From Colwellia_A sp041890515 (GTDB lineage Bacteria; Pseudomonadota; Gammaproteobacteria; Enterobacterales; Alteromonadaceae): DNA of 28,633 nt. Numbering within the stretch: position 1 is the stretch's first letter; every line of letters starts with the position of its first letter. The position numbers were made by a program, and so were the translations under genes. The notes under the pieces are model-generated. The model saw nothing but the letters and a program-made list of their open reading frames with translations, searched no databases and was not told the origin of the DNA. The stretch covers positions 1 through 28,633 of the forward strand of contig JASDWX010000024.1 in the NCBI GenBank assembly GCA_041890515.1, in the 5' to 3' direction. Positions 1-8,200 of the stretch are shown here, in pieces.

Positions 1-72
1 TGATGTTATATACAGTATAGCAACAATTTAAGGGAACATAGCCATAATAATAATAATAAATAAGGATCGTTA

Positions 73-471
73 GTGGTAAATATAAATAAGAAGTTGTGGT
101 CGTTTAATTTTGGATGTTTAATCGCTGGTACATTCGTTTGGTTAGTGAGTTTTGGTGTTTCTGCTCCTATATTTGAAGTGTTTTATTCTTATCCCAATTT
201 TATACTTAATTATTATTCTGGGGCCGTAACTGCTTTTATGGCCTTCATGCTTACAGGCATTATTATATTTATTATGCGTAGCTTCTTCAAAGTCTGTGCA
301 AGTGAATATACATTTTGGTTGATTTTGCCCAGCTTAGGGTTTGTTGTTTTAGCTATGCTAGTTAGTCAGTCAATATTAATAACAATGCTATATGCTGCAT
401 TTCCTGCGTTAATGGTGATAATAGCGTCAGCAATGATTAAACGGATACCTATATACAGAAACTTAACTTAA
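73..471 (+). CDS. Small integral membrane protein, unknown function
   Basis: I do not recognise this 132-residue protein. Four hydrophobic stretches are visible, near residues 12-34, 45-70, 80-102 and 104-121, separated by short loops; the C-terminus is short and basic (KRIPIYRN). It is most likely a four-helix inner-membrane protein. The start is GTG at 73, chosen because AAGGA at 62-66 lies six bases upstream; no better ATG is present. Five ATA units (44-58) sit just before this ribosome binding site. The next gene on the same strand is a decayed one, so there is no operon context to suggest a role. Base composition is very AT-rich, like the surrounding accessory stretch. The reading frame is intact and typical of an expressed membrane protein, but the function is unknown. 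Confidence 0.6.
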   Translation: MVNINKKLWSFNFGCLIAGTFVWLVSFGVSAPIFEVFYSYPNFILNYYSGAVTAFMAFMLTGIIIFIMRSFFKVCASEYTFWLILPSLGFVVLAMLVSQSILITMLYAAFPALMVIIASAMIKRIPIYRNLT

Positions 472-729
472 CGTTGTACAATCACCCTAATATATATTGT
501 ATGTAATGGGTCGGTGGTTATGTGATCATTTATCTCATATGTCAACGCATTGTTATAAGTTATTATGAGAACTCTCTCAGGTATCACTGTAAATATTGCT
601 TGATCATATCCTATACTAATAAATGCATTACAGCGTACATTCAAATAGATATTGTTGTTCCGCTTCGTTTAGATTTTATATTAAAAACCCATCAGTAATC
701 AGACAAAAAATCTTGTTAATGATGCCTGA
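472..729. other. AT-rich spacer upstream of the ornithine cyclodeaminase relic
   Basis: No intact gene is visible. Given that the pseudogene begins to be readable at about 730 already within the NAD-binding half of the family, this stretch may be the eroded or deleted 5' third of that gene, but I cannot recognise protein sequence in any frame here. Confidence 0.35.
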
Positions 730-1161
730 ATGGCCGCAGCATCGAATCTCTCCGGTAGATTGAGTTCCAGAGAGAACAGTAAAAAATTACTTGTTTAGTT
801 GCAAAGACTTTATTGTCAAAATTAATAGAAGCACCTGGGAGTGTTTGTCCAATTAAAACGGCTTATGTAGACGAGGGGATTGAGCAAAAGCTGCACTTGT
901 TTGCCAGTAAGTTAAACAGCTTGGACTTTTTTGCAAGGCTGCTGAGCATTTAAAATAACATGCCAAGAAGACGGATATTATATCTTATGCTACGCTAAGT
1001 ACAGGATCACTAATTTTTGGCAAATGGTTACAAAAAGATCAACACTTAGATATGATTGGAGCTTATCGGCCATAGTATGAAAGGGATGTTCAGTGTTCAC
1101 TTCGTTCCTTGATTTTGTAGATAATATGGAAAGTGCACTACATAATAAGGGTAATCTTATC
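730..1161 (+). pseudogene. Decayed ornithine cyclodeaminase / mu-crystallin family gene
   Basis: Several frames together spell a recognisable ornithine cyclodeaminase-family protein. One frame from 730 reads MAAASNLSGRLSSRENSKKL and ends in a stop at 796. A second frame, 801-932, gives SKLIEAPGSVCPIKTAYV and then FASKLNSLDF, matching the family's 'xYLIxAHASVRPI' region and the helix after the second NAD-binding strand. A third frame, 935-1087, has a stop at 956, then TDIISYATLSTGSLIFG and QHLDMIGAYRP, then a stop at 1073. A fourth, 1102-1161, gives FVDNMESALHNKGNLI, like the family's 'VFVDxxESALxEAGDL' segment. The order is colinear with the family. At least three frameshifts and three in-frame stops make it non-functional. 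The N-terminal third is not recognisable upstream of 730 and the C-terminus is missing before the kinase at 1194. Assignment is by remembered family motifs; a profile search would settle it. Confidence 0.75.
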
Positions 1162-1193
1162 TTTATTATTACTTTTAGTGGATGGTGTGATAA

Positions 1194-2765
1194 ATGGATA
1201 AGTCTGGATCATTTAATAGTAAATTAAGTCGCCGAGTACTCATTTACATCTTGTTATGTAGCTCGGTGCTTTCTATTAGCTCAACCTTTCTTCAATTGTA
1301 TGTTAACTATAAAGAAAGCCTTACAACGTTAAATCAACGTTTTAGCAATATTGAAACAAGTTACCTGCAGTCTATATCTACGAGTTTATGGGATTTCAAC
1401 GAACCTTTAGTACAGCAACAAATTCAAGGCATTGTAAAATTACCTGATATTAGTCATGTGAAAATAGTCACAGGTTTTGGCAAGGTATATCAATTTGGTA
1501 ACAGTGAAAATTCTGCTGATAAAGTGGGAGAATTTCCTATTATTTACAGTGAAAATGATATTGGTATATTAATTGTTACAGCAAGTTATAAAGACATTTA
1601 TCAACGCCTCTGGCAACAAGCGGGTTTTATTTTAACAGCAGAGGTGATTAAAATTTTTATCGTTGCATTTTTTATCATTTTTATTGTTCATTGGCTTATA
1701 ACTCGCCATATTTTGCAGATTACTCATTATTCCCAACAAGTTGCCGCTGAAAAAATAGACACTCCTTTAGTTTTAAGCTCACGACCAGAAGCTAAAGACG
1801 AACTTGATGAGTTAGCTGAAACTATTAATAATATGAGGACAACGTTAAAGAATGATATTTTAAAGCTTGAAGACGCTGAAAATGCATTGTTAAACTTAAA
1901 TGGTGAACTTGAAGTTAAAGTATTTGACCGTACTTCAAAATTGGCCTCGAGCAATAAACAATTACAACAATCCTTAGATGACTTAACGTTAGCAAAAGAT
2001 CAATTAGTTCAATCAGAAAAAATGGCTTCTCTCGGGCAGCTTGTTGCGGGCGTTGCGCATGAAGTAAATACGCCTTTGGGAATTTGTGTAACTTCAATTA
2101 CAGCCTTGAAAGAAAAGGTACTAGAATTAAATCATGCAGTAGAAACAGAAAACCTTACAAAATCTCATTTAACTAAAACACTCGATTTACTTATTGAATA
2201 CGAAAATATTATCGAAAGAAGTTTAAATAAAGCGGTTGAATTAATCAGAGGGTTTAAATCAGTTGCTGTTGAGCAACACACAGACCCAGAGTTGAAAATT
2301 AATGTCGCACGTCATGTAAATGACATCGTTAACACGGTTAAAACACTTTTTAAACGTAAAAATTATACAATTAATATTGAAGTAGACGAAAATATTAATT
2401 TAATTACTTATCCAAGTGCATGGAATCAAATACTCACTAACTTTTTAACTAATTCGCATATACATGGTTTTGATGGAAGGGACAGTGGCGAAATATCAAT
2501 AAAATTTGTTCAAGATAATGGTTTTTTAACGCTCTTTTATAGTGATAATGGCAAGGGATTAGATAAGAGTGTTGTAAACCGTATTTTTGACCCTTTTGTT
2601 ACAACAAAACGTGGCCAAGGTGGCTCAGGACTAGGTATGAATATTGTGTATAACTTAGTTGATGCAAAATTAAAGGGCACAATTAAATGTTTAACGGCAG
2701 AAGAAGGATGTAGTTTTGAAGTGAAAGTGCCAGTAAAGTATAAACAAGGAGCACTTGAAGCATAA
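1194..2765 (+). CDS. Membrane-bound sensor histidine kinase (orphan)
   Basis: This 523-residue protein has the full layout of a transmembrane sensor kinase. A first membrane helix lies near residues 14-34, an extracytoplasmic sensor of about 110 residues follows, and a second helix lies near 149-170. The sensor carries SLWDFNEPLVQQQI and a 'LPDISHVKI' stretch typical of short CHASE-like periplasmic domains. A linker/HAMP-like region (171-225) and a coiled coil (about 225-278) lead to the H-box GQLVAGVAHEVNTPLG with the phospho-acceptor His289. The ATPase domain has the N-box NQILTNFLTNS (N416), G1 box DNGKGLD (451-457) and G2 box GGSGLGMNIV. There is no receiver domain and no response regulator next door, so its partner must be elsewhere. 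The ATG has only a weak upstream GGTGTG. A strong palindromic terminator follows 20 bases after the stop. The signal sensed is unknown. Confidence 0.88.
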   Translation: MDKSGSFNSKLSRRVLIYILLCSSVLSISSTFLQLYVNYKESLTTLNQRFSNIETSYLQSISTSLWDFNEPLVQQQIQGIVKLPDISHVKIVTGFGKVYQFGNSENSADKVGEFPIIYSENDIGILIVTASYKDIYQRLWQQAGFILTAEVIKIFIVAFFIIFIVHWLITRHILQITHYSQQVAAEKIDTPLVLSSRPEAKDELDELAETINNMRTTLKNDILKLEDAENALLNLNGELEVKVFDRTSKLASSNKQLQQSLDDLTLAKDQLVQSEKMASLGQLVAGVAHEVNTPLGICVTSITALKEKVLELNHAVETENLTKSHLTKTLDLLIEYENIIERSLNKAVELIRGFKSVAVEQHTDPELKINVARHVNDIVNTVKTLFKRKNYTINIEVDENINLITYPSAWNQILTNFLTNSHIHGFDGRDSGEISIKFVQDNGFLTLFYSDNGKGLDKSVVNRIFDPFVTTKRGQGGSGLGMNIVYNLVDAKLKGTIKCLTAEEGCSFEVKVPVKYKQGALEA

Positions 2766-2784
2766 CGTTTACTCGATAAATACG

Positions 2785-2814
2785 TATAAAAAAGGCCTTA
2801 AGGCCTTTTTTATA
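2785..2814. terminator. Bidirectional Rho-independent terminator (30-bp perfect palindrome)
   Basis: A perfect 15+15 palindrome centred between 2799 and 2800: an A-run, GGCCTT, AAGGCC, then a T-run. Because A- and T-tracts flank both sides of the GC-rich stem, it can terminate the kinase on the plus strand and the small secreted-protein gene (stop at 2840) on the minus strand. Confidence 0.9.
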
Positions 2815-2839
2815 CCCACATTATAATAACTGATTAATG

Positions 2840-3205
2840 TTAGTCTAACTTAGTCATTTGGTTGAGCGGTGGGTTATTACCACTATTTATGTCATCTACA
2901 AATAAAACAGAAATAAACTCTTGTAATTTATCATTAAAAATAATGGCTAACTCAAAATATTCATTTTTAGTGGTTGATTCGCAAGCTGAAAATTCTGTTA
3001 ATTTATTGCCAGGCTTTAGTAGTGGTTTGTTTTTTACGTCCCCTTCATCTGTTAATCTAGGAAAGGAAGGCATTTTAGTGGCAGTGGTAAATTGTTGGTT
3101 AACTTTGATATTGCTTGATTCTGCTGATGCAGTCGAAAGTGTAAAGCATAATCCGATTACGCTGAATATGGCACTTAACGCTACAGTTTTACATTGTGAT
3201 TTCAT
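2840..3205 (-). CDS. Small secreted protein with Sec signal peptide, unknown function
   Basis: The 121-residue product begins with a clear Sec signal peptide: basic N-terminus (MKSQCK), hydrophobic core (about residues 8-24) and a STASA-ES cleavage site near residue 28. The mature part of roughly 93 residues is hydrophilic, with one conserved-looking Cys (FSACES) and a predicted C-terminal strand-helix (YFELAIIFNDKLQEFISVLF). I do not recognise a family. The ATG is preceded by GAGGA about seven bases upstream, which supports this frame over the overlapping plus-strand frame at 2862-3242, which has no signal peptide or comparable ribosome site. It stands alone and converges on the histidine kinase, sharing its palindromic terminator. 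It is probably periplasmic. Confidence 0.65.
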   Translation of the reverse strand: MKSQCKTVALSAIFSVIGLCFTLSTASAESSNIKVNQQFTTATKMPSFPRLTDEGDVKNKPLLKPGNKLTEFSACESTTKNEYFELAIIFNDKLQEFISVLFVDDINSGNNPPLNQMTKLD

Positions 3206-3468
3206 GTTGCGATCCTCGTCTTATAAATTCACAGAGCATTGACTACAAAACTTATCTCTTGAAAAAGTACTTGTGTATGTCAGTTATAATATGTACATCT
3301 TAACTATAATTCGTAATCATATGCATTACGAGTGATATAAGGTCAGCTGTCTATAAATTGAGTTTAATAGCCTTTTACTGGATATTTCCAGCTATTAGTT
3401 TTTACTAAATATAATATAGTATCAAATACAGCAGACAGTGAATTGGAGAGAAAAATTTCACGAAGCTG
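3206..3468. other. Spacer between small secreted protein and malate synthase
   Basis: No gene is supported. The stretch holds the presumptive promoter of the minus-strand secreted-protein gene and a TCGTAAT/ATTACGA dyad with seven-base arms at 3311-3331 that could be an operator. Its right edge abuts the malate synthase terminator. Confidence 0.5.
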
Positions 3469-3506
3469 AAAAAAAAGAAGAAATACCTTGGGAGGAATTT
3501 CTTCTT
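3469..3506 (-). terminator. Terminator of malate synthase G
   Basis: Read on the minus strand, a ten-base stem AAGAAGAAAT / ATTTCTTCTT (plus-strand arms 3475-3484 and 3497-3506) with a 12-base loop runs into a T-tract (plus-strand A-run 3469-3476). It lies 22 bases beyond the malate synthase stop, the expected place for its intrinsic terminator. The stem is AT-rich, so efficiency is uncertain. Confidence 0.7.
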
Positions 3507-3528
3507 CATTTAATAAACATAAATAGAA

Positions 3529-5709
3529 TTAACTAAGTGCTTTTACTTTAAGGCGATAACTATGCAGTAAAGGCTCTGTATAACCATTTACTTGTGCTGT
3601 CCCCAAAAACACTAAATCGCATGCTGCTTTAAAAGCAATACTATTTTCAAAGTCACTGGCCATTGCTTGGTAACTTTCATCATTTTTATTTTGGTTATCA
3701 ACGGTTTTTGCCATTTTTTTTAAGCTTGCTTGCACTTGTTGTTCACTACATACTTTATGACTTAACCAGTTGGCTATATGTTGGCTTGAAATACGTAAGG
3801 TTGCTCTGTCTTCCATTAAGCCAACATTATTGATATCAGGTACTTTCGAGCAACCAACGCCTTGGTCAATCCATCGAACAACATAACCTAGAATACCTTG
3901 GGCGTTATTATCTAGCTCATCGTTAATTTCTTGTTCACTCCACTGTGTTTGTTTTGCAAGTGGGATCGTTAAAATGTCATCTAAGTTGGCTGGTTGACGT
4001 GTAGTTAATTCTTTTTGAAGAGCGAAAACATTCTCTTTATGGTAATGCAATGCATGCAAAGTAGCCGCTGTTGGTGATGGTACCCAAGCCGTATTTGCTC
4101 CGGCTTGTACATGATTAATTTTGGTTGCTAGCATATTCGACATTTGATCAGGGATCGGCCACATACCTTTGCCTATTTGCGCTTTTCCACTAAAACCACA
4201 TGCTAAACCAACATCAACATTGTTATCTTCATAAGCGCTTATCCATGGTGTTAATTTGATATCTGCTTTTTTAGCCATGATACCGGCTGCCATTGAAGTA
4301 TGAATTTCATCTCCGGTACGGTCTAAAAATCCGGTGTTAATAAAGACCACTCGTGATTTTGCCTGTGCAATACACGCTTTTAAATTGACACTGGTACGGC
4401 GCTCTTCATCCATTATCCCCATTTTTATGGTGTTTCTGTCCAAGGCTAAAGCATCTTCCACGTGTTCAAATAACGAGTTAGCAAAAGCAACTTCCTCAGG
4501 ACCGTGCATTTTTGGCTTTACAATATAAATAGATTTTTTTGCACTATTACAAAAGGCACTTTTGTTTGAAGTGTTGTCTAACTTGGTGCTAGCAATCAAG
4601 GATGTCACCATAGCATCAATGATACCTTCAGGTACTTCAGAGCCATCAGCTAATAAAATGGCATTATTTGTCATTAAGTGGCCAACATTGCGCACAAACA
4701 TTAAACTTCGGCCCTTTAATGTTAAATTTTCACCATTCGTTTTTTTATACTGTCGATCAACAGCCATTTTTCGTTCAATAATTTTGCCATTTTTAGTTAA
4801 AACAGTCGTTAAGTTACCTTGCATCAAACCTAACCAATTTTTATAAGCGATAACTTTGTCATCAGCGTCAACTGCTGCAACAGAGTCTTCACAATCCATA
4901 ATAGTTGTTAAAGCTGATTCAAGTGTTATGTCAGAAATACCTGCTTTATCACTTTGTGCAATCTCACTTTTCTCATCAAAGTTAATTTCGAAGTGCAATC
5001 CATTATGTTCAAATAGGAGAACTGAAGGTGCCTCAGAACTTCCTTGATAACCTTTGAAAGCATGGCTATTAAGCAGTTCAACGTTTTCACCACTTTCCAG
5101 CTGTATAGTTAAGTCAGTTCCATATATTTTATACTGGTTAGCTTGCAAGTGACTCCCACTGGTGAGTGGAATGCTTTGATCTAAAAATTCTCGTGCAAAG
5201 GCAATAACCTTTTGACCACGAGCGGGATTGTAAGTACCGCTGTTTTCTGCGTTGTTCTCATCAGAAATAACATCGCTACCATAAAGAGCATCATATAAAC
5301 TTCCCCAACGTGCATTCACGGCATTAAGCGCAAATCGTGCATTCATTATTGGCACAACTAATTGCGGACCTGCCATCGTGGCTAATTCAGCATCAACATT
5401 TTCGGTGCTTATTGAAAAGTCATCAACCTCAGGGACAAGGTAGTTAATCTCTTTTAAGAAGTTTTTATAAGCTGCAAAGTCAAACTTATCGCCAAAATTA
5501 TTTTGATGCCAACAATCAATTTTTGCTTGAAGCTCATCACGTGTTATTAATAAGGCTTTATTAATTGGGGTAAGTTTTTCTATAATCGAGGCAAAACTCT
5601 TCCAAAATTCTTTAGGAGGAATGATACTCTGCGTAAGTACCTCTTGCTCAATAAAATGATGTAGACATTGAGCTACTTGGATATTTTGGATGTTAACATA
5701 TTGGGTCAT
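3529..5709 (-). CDS. glcB: Malate synthase G
   Basis: Malate synthase G condenses glyoxylate with acetyl-CoA to give malate, the second step of the glyoxylate shunt and the exit from glycolate use; it is a monomeric Mg2+ enzyme of the cytosol. The 726-residue length fits the G isoform (about 720), not the roughly 530-residue A isoform. Recognisable blocks include a TIMDCEDSVAAVD segment, MGIMDEERRTSVNLKACI, an AGANTAWVPSPTAATLHALH block and LMEDRATLRISSQHIANWL, which contains the family's catalytic Asp. The frame opens 34 codons further upstream at 5811, but the family begins with 'MT-x-Y-V-x-I-x-x-L-Q-V-A', and a GAGGA ribosome site precedes the ATG-ATG pair at 5712/5709, so I place the start at 5709. 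A T-tailed hairpin follows the stop. Isocitrate lyase, a LysR regulator and an LrgAB pair are the neighbours. Confidence 0.95.
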   Translation of the reverse strand: MTQYVNIQNIQVAQCLHHFIEQEVLTQSIIPPKEFWKSFASIIEKLTPINKALLITRDELQAKIDCWHQNNFGDKFDFAAYKNFLKEINYLVPEVDDFSISTENVDAELATMAGPQLVVPIMNARFALNAVNARWGSLYDALYGSDVISDENNAENSGTYNPARGQKVIAFAREFLDQSIPLTSGSHLQANQYKIYGTDLTIQLESGENVELLNSHAFKGYQGSSEAPSVLLFEHNGLHFEINFDEKSEIAQSDKAGISDITLESALTTIMDCEDSVAAVDADDKVIAYKNWLGLMQGNLTTVLTKNGKIIERKMAVDRQYKKTNGENLTLKGRSLMFVRNVGHLMTNNAILLADGSEVPEGIIDAMVTSLIASTKLDNTSNKSAFCNSAKKSIYIVKPKMHGPEEVAFANSLFEHVEDALALDRNTIKMGIMDEERRTSVNLKACIAQAKSRVVFINTGFLDRTGDEIHTSMAAGIMAKKADIKLTPWISAYEDNNVDVGLACGFSGKAQIGKGMWPIPDQMSNMLATKINHVQAGANTAWVPSPTAATLHALHYHKENVFALQKELTTRQPANLDDILTIPLAKQTQWSEQEINDELDNNAQGILGYVVRWIDQGVGCSKVPDINNVGLMEDRATLRISSQHIANWLSHKVCSEQQVQASLKKMAKTVDNQNKNDESYQAMASDFENSIAFKAACDLVFLGTAQVNGYTEPLLHSYRLKVKALS

Positions 5710-5712
5710 CAT

Positions 5713-6136
5713 GCTTTCCTCTGTGCAATTATTCAAGCAAGTTGTTATTTGAATACTTAAGTCATAGGGTAAATGTTTTGTATCATGAATGTTTCTAAAA
5801 TAGTCCTTCAAAAGTAGCAGTAAACATCATTAATGATAGCGTTTAAGTGCAATGTAGGAGGTATTAATTTTTCATGCAATAGCTGAACATTATGTTATTC
5901 GTAAAGGCATTTTTTAATTTTCATTTTTATAACGAATGTGTCTTTCTAACTAATTGATAAATAGCTATTAATTGTATAAATGTATTTTTAGTCACTCAGT
6001 TGGTTATTAATTATTGTTATTTTAAATAGCAGCAATAGATTTTGTGAATGTTGGTTTTTATTTTATTGTATTTGTGAATGTAACTGTGTTTTTAGCGCTT
6101 AATATATTCGCTGAAAATAAAGTCAAATACACATCA
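5713..6136. other. AT-rich upstream region of malate synthase with TTTGTGAATG repeats
   Basis: No gene is visible in this 424-base gap between lrgB and malate synthase G. It must hold the malate synthase promoter if that gene is not read from the lrgAB transcript. Near its far end are two direct copies of TTTGTGAATGT, at 6041-6051 and 6071-6081, exactly 30 bases apart. The same ten-base core occurs once upstream of isocitrate lyase (8354-8363). Confidence 0.6.
6041..6081. promoter_or_regulatory. Direct repeat TTTGTGAATGT x2, candidate regulator site
   Basis: Two identical 11-mers (6041-6051 and 6071-6081) spaced 30 bases, close to three helical turns. They lie 330-370 bases upstream of malate synthase G, and the core recurs upstream of isocitrate lyase, suggesting a factor common to the two glyoxylate-shunt genes. 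The protein that would bind is unknown. Confidence 0.35.
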
Positions 6137-6853
6137 CTATAAAAAATGAACAAGTATTTTTATGATTATTGGGCTGAATATCGCAGTAACTACAGCTGAA
6201 ATAATTAACGCTAGAGAGCTGTAAGCGGCGTGTTCATAGCTTAAACGGCTAATTGTTGCAGTACCAAGTGCATGACTCGCTGCGCCAATCGCTAATCCTT
6301 GTGCTTTCGGTGACGTGACATTAATAAATGAAAGCCAGGGTGGGCCTAATAGTGCACCGAATAGTCCTGCTAAAATAATAGCAAATGCAGTAATTGAATT
6401 ATTACCACTAAGTTGCTCGGTTAAAGCGATACCTATTGGTGTTGTGACTGACTTTAAAGAAAGGGATACCGCTATCTCGTATTGATTAATTGTATATATC
6501 GTTATGCAGAAGCTTATTGCGATTGTAATGACCGCTCCAATAAACAACAGAATAACTATTTGTCGCCACTGTTTCTTTATTGTTTTAATGTGTTGGTATA
6601 ACGGGAAGCCTAAAGCGACCACTGCTGGCTCTAATAATCCATTTAGCGCAGTGGTGGCTTCATAGTAATGCTCAAAGGGAATATTAAAAAATACTAACAA
6701 GGGTATCAAGGTTAATATTGATAACAACATTGGATTTAACCAAGCTTTTTGACAAAACTTTTGTAATTGAACATAAGCTTGATAAACGATTAAGGTCAGG
6801 AGAATGAAAAAAATCATAAAGCTAATTTCAGAGGTAAGGCTATGATTAATCAA
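6137..6853 (-). CDS. LrgB/CidB-family membrane protein
   Basis: This 238-residue polytopic membrane protein is a clear LrgB family member: it has SLKSVTTPIGIALTEQL (about 132-148), a glycine-rich ILAGLFGALLGPP stretch (160-172) and SPKAQGLAIGAASHALGTA (181-199), the family's hallmark. About seven hydrophobic segments are visible. LrgB works with LrgA; the family was first tied to murein hydrolase/holin-like control, but plant PLGG1 (an LrgA-LrgB fusion) moves glycolate and glycerate, and Bacillus PftAB moves pyruvate. Its start overlaps the lrgA stop by four bases (ATGA), so the two are translationally coupled. Lying between lysR-lrgA and malate synthase G, transport of a small monocarboxylate is a sensible inference, not something the sequence proves. 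Confidence 0.9.
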   Translation of the reverse strand: MINHSLTSEISFMIFFILLTLIVYQAYVQLQKFCQKAWLNPMLLSILTLIPLLVFFNIPFEHYYEATTALNGLLEPAVVALGFPLYQHIKTIKKQWRQIVILLFIGAVITIAISFCITIYTINQYEIAVSLSLKSVTTPIGIALTEQLSGNNSITAFAIILAGLFGALLGPPWLSFINVTSPKAQGLAIGAASHALGTATISRLSYEHAAYSSLALIISAVVTAIFSPIIIKILVHFL

Positions 6854-7227
6854 TTGTTAAGTTCTTTTTTTATTGTGGGATTATGTCGATTCAGTTGTCG
6901 CTGATAGGTAATACCCACAAAAGTAAGTAATAAGAATGTCGTCAAGAATATAATTGTAATTAACATAAAACCGTAACTTTTGATCAATTCAAAGTGATTA
7001 ATTATTCCCACGCCAGCAGGAACAAAGCACACGGCCATGTTAGCAATAGCCCACTCAATGCAAGGTTGAATACGCTTTGCGTTTAAGAATCTATAATGAA
7101 GTAAAGCTGTGAAAATCATCATGCCATATAAACTCGCTGGCAAGATAGGCAGGAAATACTCAATAGCTTTACCAGCTAATAAGCAAATACCCACCGACAA
7201 TATACTGTAGATTATATGGCTGAACAT
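6850..7227 (-). CDS. LrgA/CidA-family membrane protein
   Basis: The 125-residue protein has four hydrophobic segments and the LrgA/CidA family signature FVPAGVGIINHFE (about 68-80), preceded by a PASLYGMMIFTALL segment. Family members form oligomers in the inner membrane and act together with LrgB. Translation probably begins at ATG 7227, with AAAGG (overlapping the lysR stop) upstream at a rather long spacing. The gene follows lysR after nine bases and overlaps lrgB by four bases, forming a lysR-lrgA-lrgB operon on the minus strand. The same arrangement of a LysR regulator (CidR) controlling cid/lrg genes in response to acetate or pyruvate metabolism is known in Staphylococcus and Bacillus, which fits the glyoxylate-shunt neighbours here. 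Confidence 0.88.
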   Translation of the reverse strand: MFSHIIYSILSVGICLLAGKAIEYFLPILPASLYGMMIFTALLHYRFLNAKRIQPCIEWAIANMAVCFVPAGVGIINHFELIKSYGFMLITIIFLTTFLLLTFVGITYQRQLNRHNPTIKKELNN

Positions 7228-7236
7228 TTCTTGATT

Positions 7237-8172
7237 TTACCTTTGATCAGCTGCCTCTATTACAAGCTGTCTAAACCAAATGTGGCTAGCATCGTGATGT
7301 AATAGTGGGCTCCAAATCATTTTTAATTCAATTTCAGGAATATCAAAAGGTGGTCTGACAATTGTATATTTTTGATCGTCTTTGTGTAACAAAGCCGCTT
7401 TTGTAGGTAAGGTGGCAATTAAGCCGTCTTCAAAGGCCAATTGCATTGCAACATGATAGTTTCGAGTAAACACTTTGATATCACGTTTTTTACCTAAACG
7501 GGCTAAAGCTTCATCTACCCAACCTAGCTTTTGTACATCTTTTGGATCCATGCCCACGCCAACACCAAAGCCGGTTTTTGACACCCAAACATGCTTCGAT
7601 GAAAGGTAAGTGTTTAAGTTAAATTTAGAAACATCAGGATTATCAGCACTTAATAAACATGAGAATGAATCACGCCAAATCGTTTTTTGATGAAAAGATT
7701 GTGGTAATTCATCACAACGGTTTATCGCCATGTCAAATGTACCTGCTTCACCGTCGAGGAACGTTACGTCACTCGGCGTCATTATATCAATGGTAACATT
7801 TGGCGCTATTTCATTTATCTTTCTTAATAAGCCAGGAAGTAATGTTGATGCTGCATAATCACTTGCCATAATGCGGAAAACACGCTGACTATGTTTTTCG
7901 TTGAATTCTTCTTCACCTTGTAATGCTTCTTCAAGTTCTAAAAGAATTTTTCTGATCACAGGGGCTAAAGCTCTTGCACGCTCTGTTGGTACCATTCCGT
8001 CAGATGTTCTTACTAATATTGGGTCATTAAATAGATTTCTGAGCCTTTTGAGACCGTTACTCATTGCGGGTTGAGTAATGTTAAGTTGGCTTGCTGAACG
8101 AGTTACGTTTTTTTCTCGAAGTAAAACATCAAGATAAATAAGCAGATTAAGATCAATTTTAGCAATATTCAT
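7237..8172 (-). CDS. LysR-family transcriptional regulator
   Basis: A typical LysR regulator of 311 residues from the start chosen here. The N-terminal winged helix-turn-helix is plain: IAKIDLNLLIYLDVLLREKN, VTRSASQLNITQPAMSNGL and the RLRNLFNDPILVRT wing, followed by a linker helix and a periplasmic-binding-like effector domain (about 90-300). The frame can be extended 15 codons to 8217, but the extra residues (MTYTLVILFLLTIK) are not LysR-like and would cover one copy of the operator-like repeat at 8201-8214; family alignments start at the MNIAKIDLN position, so I use ATG 8172. It heads the lysR-lrgA-lrgB operon and is divergent from isocitrate lyase, the classic arrangement for a LysR protein acting on both sides. 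The effector is unknown; a C2-C3 carboxylate is a guess from context. Confidence 0.9.
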   Translation of the reverse strand: MNIAKIDLNLLIYLDVLLREKNVTRSASQLNITQPAMSNGLKRLRNLFNDPILVRTSDGMVPTERARALAPVIRKILLELEEALQGEEEFNEKHSQRVFRIMASDYAASTLLPGLLRKINEIAPNVTIDIMTPSDVTFLDGEAGTFDMAINRCDELPQSFHQKTIWRDSFSCLLSADNPDVSKFNLNTYLSSKHVWVSKTGFGVGVGMDPKDVQKLGWVDEALARLGKKRDIKVFTRNYHVAMQLAFEDGLIATLPTKAALLHKDDQKYTIVRPPFDIPEIELKMIWSPLLHHDASHIWFRQLVIEAADQR

Positions 8173-8200
8173 AGTTTTAATGGTCAATAGAAATAATATA

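Noticed and set aside
44..58. Five ATA units before the first gene
   Set aside because: Too short to be a meaningful repeat array in AT-rich DNA; at most a possible length-variable spacer before a ribosome site.
2862..3242. A 126-codon plus-strand frame opposite the small secreted protein
   Set aside because: The minus-strand frame has a signal peptide, a GAGGA ribosome site and a terminator; the plus frame has none of these and looks like its shadow.
3311..3331. TCGTAAT / ATTACGA dyad as a terminator
   Set aside because: No T-tail and no gene ends nearby; left as a possible operator only within the spacer entry.
3438..3536. A 32-codon plus-strand frame from GTG, with NWREKFHEAEKKEEIPWEEF text
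   Set aside because: No ribosome site, and it is explained as the reverse reading of the malate synthase terminator hairpin and its T-tract, overlapping the malate synthase stop.
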